DNA of 64,000 bases from Panax quinquefolius (Eukaryota; Streptophyta; Magnoliopsida; Apiales; Araliaceae). The stretch's first letter is position 1. Every line of letters begins with the position of its first letter. The DNA is taken from NCBI GenBank assembly GCA_020205615.1, contig CM035173.1, positions 51,650,922 to 51,714,921 of the forward strand, written 5' to 3'. Of this stretch, positions 35,931 through 46,972 are shown in pieces. Under the pieces are notes generated by a model. The model was not told where the DNA came from. It saw only the letters and a program-made list of their open reading frames with translations, and searched no databases. The translations under genes and the position numbers were made by a program.

Positions 35931-37457
35931 TTTCTTATGCTGGTGGCCTGCATGTGGACCACTTGAAAGTAGCATGCACACAAGGGAATCATGTTTGATG
36001 ATAAAACATATACTTTGTAACAATCTTATTCATTTAATAATAAAAGAATTGTTTAACTAAAGGCTTTTAATTTATCTACATGGTGCTGTTTTATAATATG
36101 TGATAAACCCATAGTTTTGAGCAATGCTTTTAGAATCATGATGATGATCATGCTAATGAGATATAAATTCTTAGTTGGCTCAAAAACTAAAATTGTTCTC
36201 AATCGTTGGATTACTAAAAAGGGGATTAGTGAATCGGGATAGATTGGTACATACGTTACTTGCTCATTAGATGAGGATGATTAATCTCATGATCGATCAT
36301 TTGTGTGGAGACACTAAAGCATATATGTAGGTGCTTATTGGAGAATAAGTTCACTGAATGTGGCTCGCTAAGGAATACCTAATAGAGTTTTACTTGCCTG
36401 TCAATAGGAATTCTTGTAGTGATAGTAGATACAAGTGATCCTTAGACTTGAGATCATCATACCATCTTGTGTATGATGAATTATATTTTGACATATTCCT
36501 TAAGACCCTTAAGGTATATAAAAGGGTATGCTTGGGTGTAACAGGTTATATATGGAGATAATGAATGATCAACAAAGAATCTACTGCTTCTAGTAAAAGA
36601 AGAGAATGTCCTATGTGATTTGCATTATTTGGAGTTGTGCATTTAAGAATCGAAATACATATAATTAAATAAAATAAGACTTGACAGTAATTTCATATCT
36701 TATATTTAATTGGGACGTTGTATGGTGGAAGGATTGAATTGTACAATAACTATTTACTCAAAGGTTCTTTTATGATTAATGTTAAAATCTATATTATCTG
36801 GAAAGTCGTTAATCGCTAGGGAGACTTATCCCTATTGTAGAATAAATATTATTTATTTAAATAAATTAGTAGTTTAATTTATTTATTTAAATAAGATTAG
36901 AATTGTTTTAATTGATTTATTCATAAATCGGTTTAATATATAGAACCTAAAAAGGTCACAATTTAAAAAGGAAGAATATTTATTTAAGAAGTAAATGGCA
37001 TAGTCGTAATAATAAGTTAAGTGCATTTAATTTATTCTATGGTGATAGAGTAAATTAAATAGCTTAATATTATTATTTAATATTTTGAAAATATTAAATA
37101 TAAATTAATAAATGGAGTCTTATTATTATTATTATTATTATTATTTAATTCCTAAAGGTGTTTGGAAATTAAATAATAAAGTACTCTCATATATTCCTAA
37201 TAAGATTAGAAGGCTAATTAATAAAAAGAGTTTAATTAATTATTCCTAATTAGATTAGGAATATAATTAATTAAAGGAGTTTAATTAATTAAAATAAAAT
37301 TCAATTCCTAAATTGTTTAGAAGGGTTGCCCATATCTATAAATAAGAGGAGTCTTATTTTGATTTGGGGTTAATGATTTTTCCAAGAGTTGGGAGAGTAT
37401 GTATTTTCTATGGAGGTAGAAAAACTAGGGTTTTGCCAAACACCAATCTTCTTGAAT
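35930..37457 (+). repeat. Inverted ~1.5-kb repeat, right arm
   Basis: This is the reverse-complement partner of 31806-35860. It runs from the GTGTGGAGACACTAAAGCAT block through a (TTA)n run near 37120 to a purine-rich leader, GGAGGTAGAAAAACTAGGG. It is cut at 37458 by the family B LTR start. No gene is visible. Confidence 0.6.
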
Positions 37458-39249
37458 TGTAAGAACCATGAATTTCATGAATACATATTTATTCTGATAT
37501 ATTAAGAAATAATATTTATTTGAATATAAATATTGATGTGTTGTGAGATGAGTAATTCAATTACTTCAAATTGAATTTATAAGAATTGAGAAAAATGTGG
37601 AGTTTATGATAAACTCGAAGAATGCCTTGTTTGGCACGATAATGAGAATTATGATGATTTAATTAATTAAAGAAGGAATTAATAAATGAATGATTAATTA
37701 ATAATATATTGTTAATTAATTGTTATTATGAGTAATAACATATTAATGAATAAATAATTGATTAATATTATAAGATTAATGTTTGTTCAATAAATTGCTA
37801 AGTGTAACGATAGGTAATCCCATATTATATAATAACTACATCTATATAATATAAAGTATAGTTTGACATTGTGATATGACTATGTAATACAGGAACTATA
37901 TGGTAAAAGGAAGTAAATCACATGAACTACATGGACCCATGTGAATACATGTTATATGTACATTGTGCAATATTAAATCAAACTATATTATATAGAGTGT
38001 AGTGTGACACTGCAAGAGACTACATAATATGGAAACTATATAGTAAGATTAATAAAATGTGTAAGTTATACAAATGATGTCTATATGACCATATAATATG
38101 TATAGTGCATTAATATATATTTTATGGAATATCAACTTAGACTATGTGAATAATTGAAATAATAAGGTTTATGATAATGTGGTGTGTCAGTACTCAATTA
38201 AATCATAATTTGGCATTATCAAAATGTACATGGATTATATATTTATGTGTATACATGTATCCCAATTTGCTACCGTGTAGTATGGTTATATTATTAAAGT
38301 CCATATGTGCACCCATATGAATTTAATCCCTAGGTGAACAAATATACATTGTGTAGTAGTACATGATATAAAACTGAGTATTGTTAATTAGCTATTTTTC
38401 AAGATGCTGAGTATTGGGATTGTACCATATTCATTGGCCTTCTCTCCCTCACGTGCATAGACCATTGGCCTAAGTTAGCCTTTATCATCCTTGAAAGCTA
38501 TCAATCATTTAAATGATGGAGGAGGGAGTGGCTTCAACGGTGATGGGGAGACTATTCTACCAAATCCTTGTTGCCCACCATCTTTTTCTTCTTTCCAATG
38601 GTCTAGAACTATAGGACAATGGTTTTATTTGGGTTTTTGATTGCCTATAAATTGAAGCTCTTCCCTTTTATATTCACTGCTAAAATTTTCTGAGAAGGAC
38701 ATTAGAGAAAGTGAGTTGCTAATTGAGAGAATATAATCAGTGTATTGAGGAGTTCCTTTCAAGCTTCTAGAGGTATTAAATCATGTCTTATGTCCATAAT
38801 TTTCAAATTTGTAATTTCTGTGACTATGCTAGAATCCTTATGAATTGGCTTGGAAGTTGTTAACATGCTATTAGTTAAGTTTTATACATGTTTAAAGATA
38901 ATGTGATAGTATTCAAGCATGCTAACTGAGTAATATTGGAAATGGAATTGGAAGCTCTGTTATTGCAGAAGCTCTAGTGTTTGGATCGGAGTGGTAGCGC
39001 CGCCTTATCCCTAGTATAAATAAGACGCGATCGCGCCTTTCTGAGAAACCGAGTTGATGAGTTTTTATGCCTTCTGATGTAGGAAGCATGCTAGTATGAA
39101 TTCATTATGACTATTTATGCCCCTAATATGCTGACATAAGTGACCTTGCACGTAACCACTTGAGTTTTAAATTACAAACTTAATGAGCCATGCATACTTT
39201 AAATTCTGAACTTAAAAACATGCTATCATGATCTGGTTACATATATATA
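37458..39249 (+). mobile_element. Family B gypsy LTR, first part (plus)
   Basis: It starts TGTAAGAACCATGAATTTC at 37458. It holds a TATA box at 38646 followed by an R-like leader, and is interrupted at 39250 by the CACTA transposon. The rest of the LTR is at 59822-62154, giving about 4.1 kb in total. The element continues past the window end. Confidence 0.65.
38646..38652 (+). promoter_or_regulatory. Family B LTR TATA box
   Basis: TATAAAT in GCCTATAAATTGAAGCTC, followed about 50 bases later by an AGAGAAAGTGAG leader typical of an LTR transcription start region. Confidence 0.5.
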
Positions 39250-39840
39250 CACTACAAAAAAATGGGCCTTTAGCAATGATTTTTCGGGCAACGACTTTAT
39301 AAGTCGTTGCTAAAAGTATATGTTTAGCAACGAAATTTGTCCTTCGTTCTTGCAGTTGTGTCGAGCTTTCACTTTTTGCAACGAAATTCATAAGTCGTTG
39401 CAAAATTTATTTATTGCTAATTCATTGGCGGAAAAACTTCGTTAGAAATTAGTTGTAAAATTTTTGGCCACTTGCTTTTCGTAAATTGGAAGCGAAAGTT
39501 TTTTTTGTTGCTAAAAATGGGGCTTTAGCAACGATTTTTCAGGTAATGACTATATAAGTCGTTGCTAAAGGTGTATGTTTAGCAACGAAACTTGTCCTTC
39601 GTTGCAGATTGTGTCAGACTTTCACTTTTTACAACGAAATTCATAAGTGGTTGCAAAATTTGGAAACAAAATTTGTTAGAAATTTGTTGCAAAATTTCTA
39701 ACCACTTTATTTCTCCTCATCGTGGGCAACGAAAGTTTTTTTGTTGTTATATTTCGTTGCCTAATATGGACCACATTCACTGGCAATAATATTTATTTTC
39801 ATTGCATATTTTATATAACTTTTTATAACGACTATTAAAA
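39250..39840. repeat. CACTA left subterminal repeat region
   Basis: Many copies of TTAGCAACGA, GTCGTTGCTAAA and TTCGTTGCA lie in both orientations, the kind of site bound by CACTA transposase. A tandem duplication of about 265 bp is visible: the block from 39267 recurs from about 39531. Confidence 0.85.
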
Positions 39841-39857
39841 TGTTGCCTTAAATTAAG

Positions 39858-40537
<680 letters not shown>

Positions 40538-40565
40538 TCATCATCCTTGCAAAATAATAGCAATT

Positions 40566-40640
40566 AGGCCCAGGTGCTTGGGTGGTCATTGGATCAATAT
40601 TCCAAACTGGAGGTCTTGGGTTCGAATATGTGCATCAACA
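40566..40640 (+). other. tRNA-like (SINE-type) pol III promoter sequence
   Basis: GCTTGGGTGGTCATTGG resembles an A box. GGTCTTGGGTTCGAATAT, 35 bases on, contains a good B box (GGTTCGAAT). The surrounding sequence cannot fold into a full tRNA, and an AT-rich body follows, so a SINE head is likelier than a tRNA gene. Confidence 0.45.
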
Positions 40641-40791
40641 TATTTTTTGGGATAAAGTTTAATATTCAATACGCCATATATATTAAATCCATATATATAT
40701 ATACATATTCTTTTCAAAATTTCTTATCAAACTAAATAACATGCTAAACAAATCTCAACATTAAACTAAATATATATAAAGCAACTATGAA

Positions 40792-40831
<40 letters not shown>

Positions 40832-41149
40832 AATATTCATATAAATATTTATAAATTTATAAATAAATACTTATAAATATTTATAACAAATATTCATATC
40901 TAAATTTTATAAATTTTAGATGAAATATTTATAAATTTATAAATAAATATTTGTTTATAAATTTTAAAGATAAATTTATATGAATATTTGTTTATAAATA
41001 TTTATATGAATATTTAGAGATAAATTTATATATATATATATATATATATAAAAATATTCATAGTTACGTTATATAAATATTCATAGTTACTTTATATATA
41101 TTTAGTTTAATGTGGAGATTTAAGATGAATATATATATATAGATGATAA

Positions 41150-41545
41150 TAGAATTTATCTAATAGACAAAAAATATAACATAAGAAGCAAAAATATCAC
41201 AACAATGTTTTAAACCTAAGACCTATGGGTTATTGGGCCATTAAGCTACCACTAAGCCATTCTAATTTATTAGTTAACTAAACAAATCTCAACATTAAAG
41301 TAAATTTTAGATGAAATATTTATAAATTTGTAAATTTTAAAGATAAATTTATATGAATATTTATTTATAAATATTTATATGAATATTTAGATTTATATAT
41401 ATATATATATATATAGTAATATAATTTATCTAATACACAAAAAATATAACATAAGAAGCAAAAATATCACAACTAGATTTTGAACCTAAGACCTATGGGT
41501 TATTGGACCATTAAGCTACCGTTGAGCCATTCTAATTTATTAGTT
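41150..41545 (-). repeat. Tandem ~264-bp duplication with tRNA-like heads
   Basis: Two copies share ACAAAAAATATAACATAAG, then AGCAAAAATATCACAAC, then an inverse tRNA-like head. On the minus strand the heads have TGGCTTAGTGGTAGC and TGGCTCAACGGTAGC (A box) and GGTTTAAAA or GGTTCAAAATC (B box). The best heads are at 41208-41275 and 41472-41540. They look like SINE copies in the opposite orientation to the one at 40566. Confidence 0.55.
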
Positions 41546-41559
41546 AACTAAACTACCGC

Positions 41560-42900
41560 CATAACTATTAGCGGTAAATAGTGTAGCACATGAGCAAATG
41601 AGGGGCAAATGAGTAATTTCTCATGTCGCTACAGCTTGTAGCGGCAGGGAGAAATCCATTTCAATCCGTGTCATCCGATGTTGCGATCAATAGTATAGAT
41701 TATGGTTGTTGAAATAGTACTCGTGACAATCGATTGCCAAGCATGTTAGTTCTGGGCCTCTGACCCAAATAAACCCAACCTCATCAAACCTGATTATTAT
41801 ATCTATGCTTCCCAATGTTTCCTATTTCTAGATAGAAGTAGGATATACTTACAAGTACTCCCTCACTTCGAGAATGAAAGTGATGATTGATTTTATGCGA
41901 ATGTAAAAGAAAATATCAAATGATAAAATTATTCATATTTAAATTATCATCTAATTGCATATTTTTTTATACATGACTAGAAATATTATATAAATATTTA
42001 TAAATAATAAAAATATGACATTTAATACTAAGGATATTATGCATAAATTATTGTAAAAAATAGATTATTCAATATAAGTAAATATTTAACTTGAGATTCC
42101 ATAAAATAATAAGAACTTTAATTCTTAGGCGGAGAGAGTAACTTAAATCATGAACATATTTTTAAGTCCAAAAATAAAATATAAAAAGAAGAATAGTAAT
42201 GATATACCCTAGCTATTCCTAGTTCTCCTTTTACCTTTTTTCCAAATATATTATAAAATTAAATTATAATACTATCGATTACAAGAAAACATAAAAGATG
42301 AAGAAAAAAATTTATTATGTTTTATGAACTAAAACAAAATAGAGTTATTTAAAATGACTTATAAGTCATTCCTAATAAGTTAGTTTGACCCATATTAATG
42401 TAATATCAATTTTATCCCTATTTTATTTTTTTATTTTAAAAAAAATGAATTTATAAAAAAGAAGAAGAGTAAGATCTGTGTCACTTTAATTGGCGTTAAA
42501 TTTTTATTTTATTTTTTATAAATTTGAAGTCTTATATACTTCTTCATTTTCGACGACGATGACAGATAATAAATATAAAAAAATATTGATGTTTGTAAAC
42601 AAGTACAAGAGATCAAAGAAATTAAAAAAAAAAAGATTCTAACGTCAGTTAAAGTGATGTTACATCTTACTCTTCTTTTTTACAAATTTAATTTATAAAA
42701 AATTTAAAAAAGTTATAATGCCAATTAGTTTGACAATGGATCACATTTTTATTTTTTTCAAATTTCTTTAAAAAAATAAGATCATTTTAAAAAAAATTAA
42801 GATAATTTTTTAAAATTTATTTATTTTTTAAATATTTTTTAAAATGGCTCTGGTTGGCTTTGTAAACAGCCATATCCGACCCCATTTTGCCCTAACACTG
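41560..42900. other. AT-rich filler inside the Pack-CACTA
   Basis: No gene is recognised. Short GCGGTA and TAGCGGCAGG motifs occur at 41570-41650, and poly(A/T) runs at 42420-42840. It may include flanking noncoding DNA captured with the peptidase fragment. Confidence 0.4.
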
Positions 42901-43105
42901 CCCCGCAGCATATCCTCCCCAATCTCCTTCTAAACCATTTCATCGCATACAAATTGAAATCTCTCTCAAATACTAAGCTTCAGTCGATTTAGGGTCTCAC
43001 ACTCTCGCTCACTACATTTTTAGATTCCTGTATACAATATATTTTCTCTAAGCAACCAATATTAAAGTGGAAGACTAGTAGTGATTGTTGTGAGGATTTC
43101 TTCAA

Positions 43106-43304
43106 AGGGTCTAATGGAATGGAGTTTGAGTGGAATAATTGGCTGTCAAAACTATTGAGATGCTGTTCGGAGGATGCAGAGGCCGCTTTCACGGCTGTGA
43201 GTGTTAGTTTACTTTTTAAATGATCACTGGCTGAGACTAGTTTGATACCTTCGGCTTCTATGGCTTCAACTCTGGATGTGGGTGACCGCATCTTAGCAGA
43301 GAAG
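43106..43304 (+). pseudogene. Thylakoidal processing peptidase (type I signal peptidase), exon 1 fragment
   Basis: The plus-strand frame reads NGMEFEWNNWLSKLL, then SEDAEAAFTAVSVSLLFK, a TGA stop (43221-43223), then SLAETSLIPSASMASTL and DVGDRILAEK, ending at a GT donor (43305). This matches the plant Plsp1/TPP family, which removes thylakoid-transfer signals from lumenal proteins. The transmembrane segment FTAVSVSLLF, the catalytic-Ser box (Ser codon 43257-43259 before Met) and the GDRILAEK block are in the expected order. The conserved MxPTL has become MASTL, and the TGA replaces a Ser codon. The chloroplast transit region upstream is missing or unrecognisable. Exon 2 lies 3.6 kb downstream. 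The minus-strand frame here is a shadow. Family assignment is from memory of conserved motifs. Confidence 0.8.
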
Positions 43305-43862
43305 GTATAATCAACATACAGTTTGATTACTATTTTACTTTCAAATTTACCCTTTTTATGACTTAATTTATCATTTGATTATATGGTTTTGTGTAAATTG
43401 AACATACCCTTCATAACATGATTTTGTCTACTGAATAGAACTCTCTAATCTTAGCAAATAGATCTTAAAATCATGTTTTTCAAGATGTGTTCACGTGCTT
43501 CACTACTTGAATGAATGAAAATAATATAATTCATTTGCTTAATAGACTATGATCTTACAGTTAGTTGTAATTTGTTTGTTTCTCCCTTTAGTTTACAGCT
43601 CAAATGTGAATTGTGTTTATGTTAAGTCTTACTATGGGATGTTGAATGTTTATATATGAGTATGAATTTATGATTCTAGTAGCTATTCAATTTATGAAAT
43701 TAAAAATGTAATGATAGAAAGTGATTTACTAGTGATTTACAATTTATGAATTTACTGTCTTTTTGGTCATACACAACTGTAATATTTACTGTCTTTATGC
43801 TGAAATTGATAGCCTGATGGTTATTGTTGCAAACCCACGTCAGTGATTGTATGTTGTTTCAG
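43305..43862 (+). other. Intron-derived spacer, peptidase intron 1 into H+-ATPase intron
   Basis: It starts with a GT donor and ends TTGTTTCAG at 43862. It joins the start of the peptidase's first intron to the end of an H+-ATPase intron. The exact breakpoint is not visible. Confidence 0.5.
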
Positions 43863-46240
43863 GTGTTTGCAAGGGACATGGACAAGGACACTGTAATGCT
43901 TTTAGGGGCGAGGGCTTCTAGGGTGGAAAATCAGGATGCCATAGATGCTTGTATTGTTGGAATGTTGGCTGATCCTAAGGAGGTAATTACAAGTTCAGTT
44001 AGTTCAGAGCAGTTTGTAGGAAGTTAGATAACTGTAAATTGGTGCTTGTTTTGCTGTTTAGCTGTAAATACAAGCAAATGTATTGATACTTTGCCAGTTT
44101 TCTAGCCAAAGTTATGTGTTCAAAAATGGACGGATTTGGACACAAAAGCTAAATACTTAAGTGGATCTTTTATAATCCCTATATTACCCTTTATTTAAAA
44201 CACAACAGGATTCAATATAAGGGTAAAGTGATAATCTGTTGCATTCTATTTTTATTTTCTTTTATAAACTCACAACTACAGTAACCAATGTTACATAAGC
44301 AGATAGAAGCAATTATTAGCAATCTTAAGCTACTTCAAAAAGTTGATCAAAATTGCACACAACTTATAAAGAATTGAATTCAGATGTTCTGTAGATGTTT
44401 TTGATGCTATTATAAATTTATAATTAATTGGACTGGTCTCTTAGAAATAAACGCACTCTTCTCAATCAAAATAAATAACATGATCAGAAAGGCAATAATT
44501 ACCTATCATATACAAAGACAGCTATGTCACAGTCTGCCAAAGAATCCTTCTTACTTAGCAAGCAAATGTATTCCTAGGGTGGAAAATCAAGATGCCATAG
44601 ATGCTTGTATTGCTGTTTAGCTGTAAATTGTAGGACTTTCCTATTATGCATGTACGTACATCTAACGAAACAAAATAAATTGGTATATTATGATATGCAC
44701 TGCATCCTTTTAATTTTCTATATTTCCCAAAAGGCAGTGAAGGCGTACAACAGATACCAACTAACTACAGTAATTAGGATATAAATTTGCAAACTTAATT
44801 GAACTACTATCTTTGATAGACGCTGCAGGCCAGAGCAGGGATCAATGAGATTCATTTCCTGCCTTTTAACCCAGTGGATAAGCGCACTGCCATAACATAC
44901 TCCGACTCCAACGGCAATTGCCACCGAGTTAGCAAAGGTGCACCTGAGCAGGTGTTCTTTCTTCACCTTTAATTAATTTGTTATGCGCTTTATCATTTCT
45001 CACCTGCATTGAATGTGCTTATCTATCTAAAACTTTGCTAGATTATTGAAATTTGCAACCTTAAGGAAGATGTTAAGAAGAGAGCTCATGACATCATTGA
45101 TAAGTTTACTGAGCGTGGTCTTCGTTCTCTGGCTGTTGCAGAACAGGTGAATTTAGTTATATTGTAGTTTTTGAATTAACGAATTTTGTCCACAGATGAT
45201 ACAAGTGTAGAACCGACACTTTCCTGATCTCATACTATTCTTTCTTCTTGGTTTCAGGCAGTGCCAGAGAAGACCAAGGAAAGTCCAGGAGGGCCATGGG
45301 TATTTGTGGGTCTCTTGCCACTTTTTGATCCTCCAAGGCATGATTATTAGTGCTGTTTTGACCAGCAGAGCCATCTTTCAAAGGATGAAGAACTACACCA
45401 TCTATGCTGTGTCCATCATAATTCGTATTGTGCTAGGTTTCATGCTGATTGCACTTATCTGGAAGTTTGATTTCTCGCCTTTCATGGTTCTGATAATAGC
45501 CATTCTGAATGATGGAACCATTATGACCATTTCTAAAGATAAGGTGAAGCCGTCTCCGATGCCTGACTCATGGAAGCTCAGGGAGATTTTTGCCACTGGC
45601 GTTGTTCTCGGAGCTTACTTAGCCATGATGACTGTTATTTTCTTCTGGGCAGCTCACGATTCAGACTTCTTCTCAGTAAGTCGAAAAAGTTGTCTGCTCA
45701 ATAACTGTTGTAGACTTTTGTTATTGTGTTCACTATATATATTTCTCATCCTATTCTAAATTTACTCAAGATTAATATTATGAGTTTTGCAGGACAAGTT
45801 TGAACGCCCTAGTTTACTACTTCTGACTGCATTCGTAATGGTGAGCTATTATGGGAAGTTCAATTGCATTTCCTCTTGTCATGCTTTTGTAAATTAATCA
45901 CATACTCTGTGATGAAGTTTTACTTTATAATATACTTTTTGAATCCAGGTGGCCACATTGATTGCCGTCTATGCAAGTTGGGGATTTGCTAGGATTGATG
46001 GTATTGGCTGGGGATGGGCCGGTGTTATTTGGCTTTACAGTATCGTTTTCTACATCCCACTGGATGTTTTTAAGTTTATCATTCGATATGCATTGAGTGG
46101 AAAGGGTTGGAATAACCTGCTTCAAAATAAGGTATTTTTGTTCACTGAAAGGACTTTTATGGTTCATATCATAGTAAACACGACTAATCTAGTTTGTTTG
46201 TTTGTTGGCACAGGCTAAGGGAACTTCATACACTAAAGGT
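43863..46240 (+). pseudogene. Plasma-membrane H+-ATPase (P3A) fragment, multi-exon, internally deleted
   Basis: Exons with GT/AG borders: 43863-43982 ([15 protein letters not shown]), 44829-44951 ([19 protein letters not shown], with the ATP-binding KGAPE), 45042-45146 ([15 protein letters not shown]), 45258-45675, 45793-45840 (DKFERPSLLLLTAFVM), 45949-46131 ([21 protein letters not shown]) and a scrap RLRELHTLK at 46214-46240 from the regulatory C-terminus. P-type proton pumps energise the plasma membrane with ATP. In the fourth exon PPRHD is joined directly to the membrane segment [18 protein letters not shown]. This removes the GDGVNDAP hinge and roughly 135 residues and shifts the frame (TAG at 45348-45350). 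A second gap drops about 35 residues between DKF and ERPS. The phosphorylation site DKTGT and everything before it are absent, so it cannot pump. The exons present are well conserved, suggesting recent capture. Confidence 0.92.
44560..44632 (+). repeat. Partial duplicate of H+-ATPase exon inside its intron
   Basis: AGGGTGGAAAATCAAGATGC and the following bases repeat the exon block at 43918-43960, then run into a copy of the intron text CTGTTTAGCTGTAAAT seen at 44054. The pattern suggests a local duplication or template switch during assembly of the cargo. Confidence 0.7.
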
Positions 46241-46613
46241 TTATGCAGCACCTCCCAGAAATTCTGTACTCCCACCTTCTATTACGTTTTTTAGCTGGCC
46301 TTCTTGCCTTAAGACTTTCAACTTCACCATTGTCTCCTCTCAATTTCATTCTTTCCATTTGATATATTTAGTACTTTATAACCACTTTTTCATCTTCAGT
46401 AGATAAAAAGAAAATAAAACCAAAAATGGAGAAAATGTGGAGGGTTATATTTATGTGATTTAAATAAGTTCATTGTTCACAATTAAAGCAGGAGAAACTG
46501 GTGCTTTAGTATTGCTAAAATTAGAATGTGAGTGATATTCAAGGGCAAATTTAGTTTATTGAAGTTAGGTACAGTGCATCCATGCTAACCAATCTGATTT
46601 TTATGTATTACAG
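46241..46613 (+). other. Spacer between captured gene fragments
   Basis: AT-rich DNA with no recognisable exon. It ends in a TATTACAG acceptor at 46613 that belongs to the next fragment. Confidence 0.4.
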
Positions 46614-46866
46614 GACTACTCTCTGTTGACTTTGGGGATGCTTTTGATTCATCATGTGATTTGCTTGCCTATGGGTAAATTGATTCAATTCATTTTTCAG
46701 GCAACTGTACTGATAGCTTAACCAATTGCTACACTATTAATCTCTTTTCTACTTAAAATCTCCTATTTTTCTTATGGTTAATAACTTAATGGACAGGTGG
46801 ACTATTGACACAAAGTATTACACCGCTGATGTTTCTCTGTGGATGGCTCATCTGCATGATGATATT
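46614..46866 (+). pseudogene. Adaptin-binding p34-like (Rab-like GTPase) gene fragment, two exons
   Basis: The exon at 46614-46674 encodes LLSVDFGDAFDSSCDLLAYG and ends at a GT donor. The next exon starts at 46797 after ACAG and gives WTIDTKYYTADVSLWMAHLH then DD. The split Gly codon (GG|G) joins the two in frame, so this is a true exon-intron-exon piece. WTI.TKYY.ADV resembles the domain of alpha/gamma-adaptin-binding protein p34 homologues, which assist clathrin adaptor assembly. I give that from memory of the motif and am only moderately sure. Both flanking exons are lost, and the second exon runs into peptidase intron sequence with no donor. Confidence 0.55.
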
Positions 46867-46903
46867 TACCTGATTTTGTTTGATCTTTCATTTGGTGTTT
46901 TAG

Positions 46904-46972
46904 GTTTCATATGTTTTCAGAAAGCCAGAAGTGTCAGACATTGTGATATTCAAGGCACCTCCAATTCTTCAG
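46904..46972 (+). pseudogene. Thylakoidal processing peptidase, exon 2
   Basis: It runs from a TTTTAG acceptor (46903) to a GT donor (46973) with 23 intact codons: VSYVFRKPEVSDIVIFKAPP then ILQ. In the plant Plsp1/TPP family this follows directly after GDRILAEK, the end of the exon at 43106-43304, and both borders are phase 0. So these two exons are consecutive, with two foreign gene fragments lodged in the intron between them. The exon with the catalytic lysine and the rest of the protein are not found downstream. Confidence 0.85.

Noticed and set aside
41472..41540. Possible tRNA gene on the minus strand
   Set aside because: A- and B-box matches are present, but I could not see complementary acceptor and anticodon stems, and a near copy lies 264 bases away. 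A SINE-type head is likelier.
42989..43291. 100-residue minus-strand frame
   Set aside because: It is the shadow of the plus-strand signal-peptidase exon, whose motifs are clearly on the plus strand.
45402..45596. Minus-strand frame opposite the H+-ATPase membrane exon
   Set aside because: The plus-strand translation is a strong match to plasma-membrane H+-ATPase; the minus frame is a shadow.
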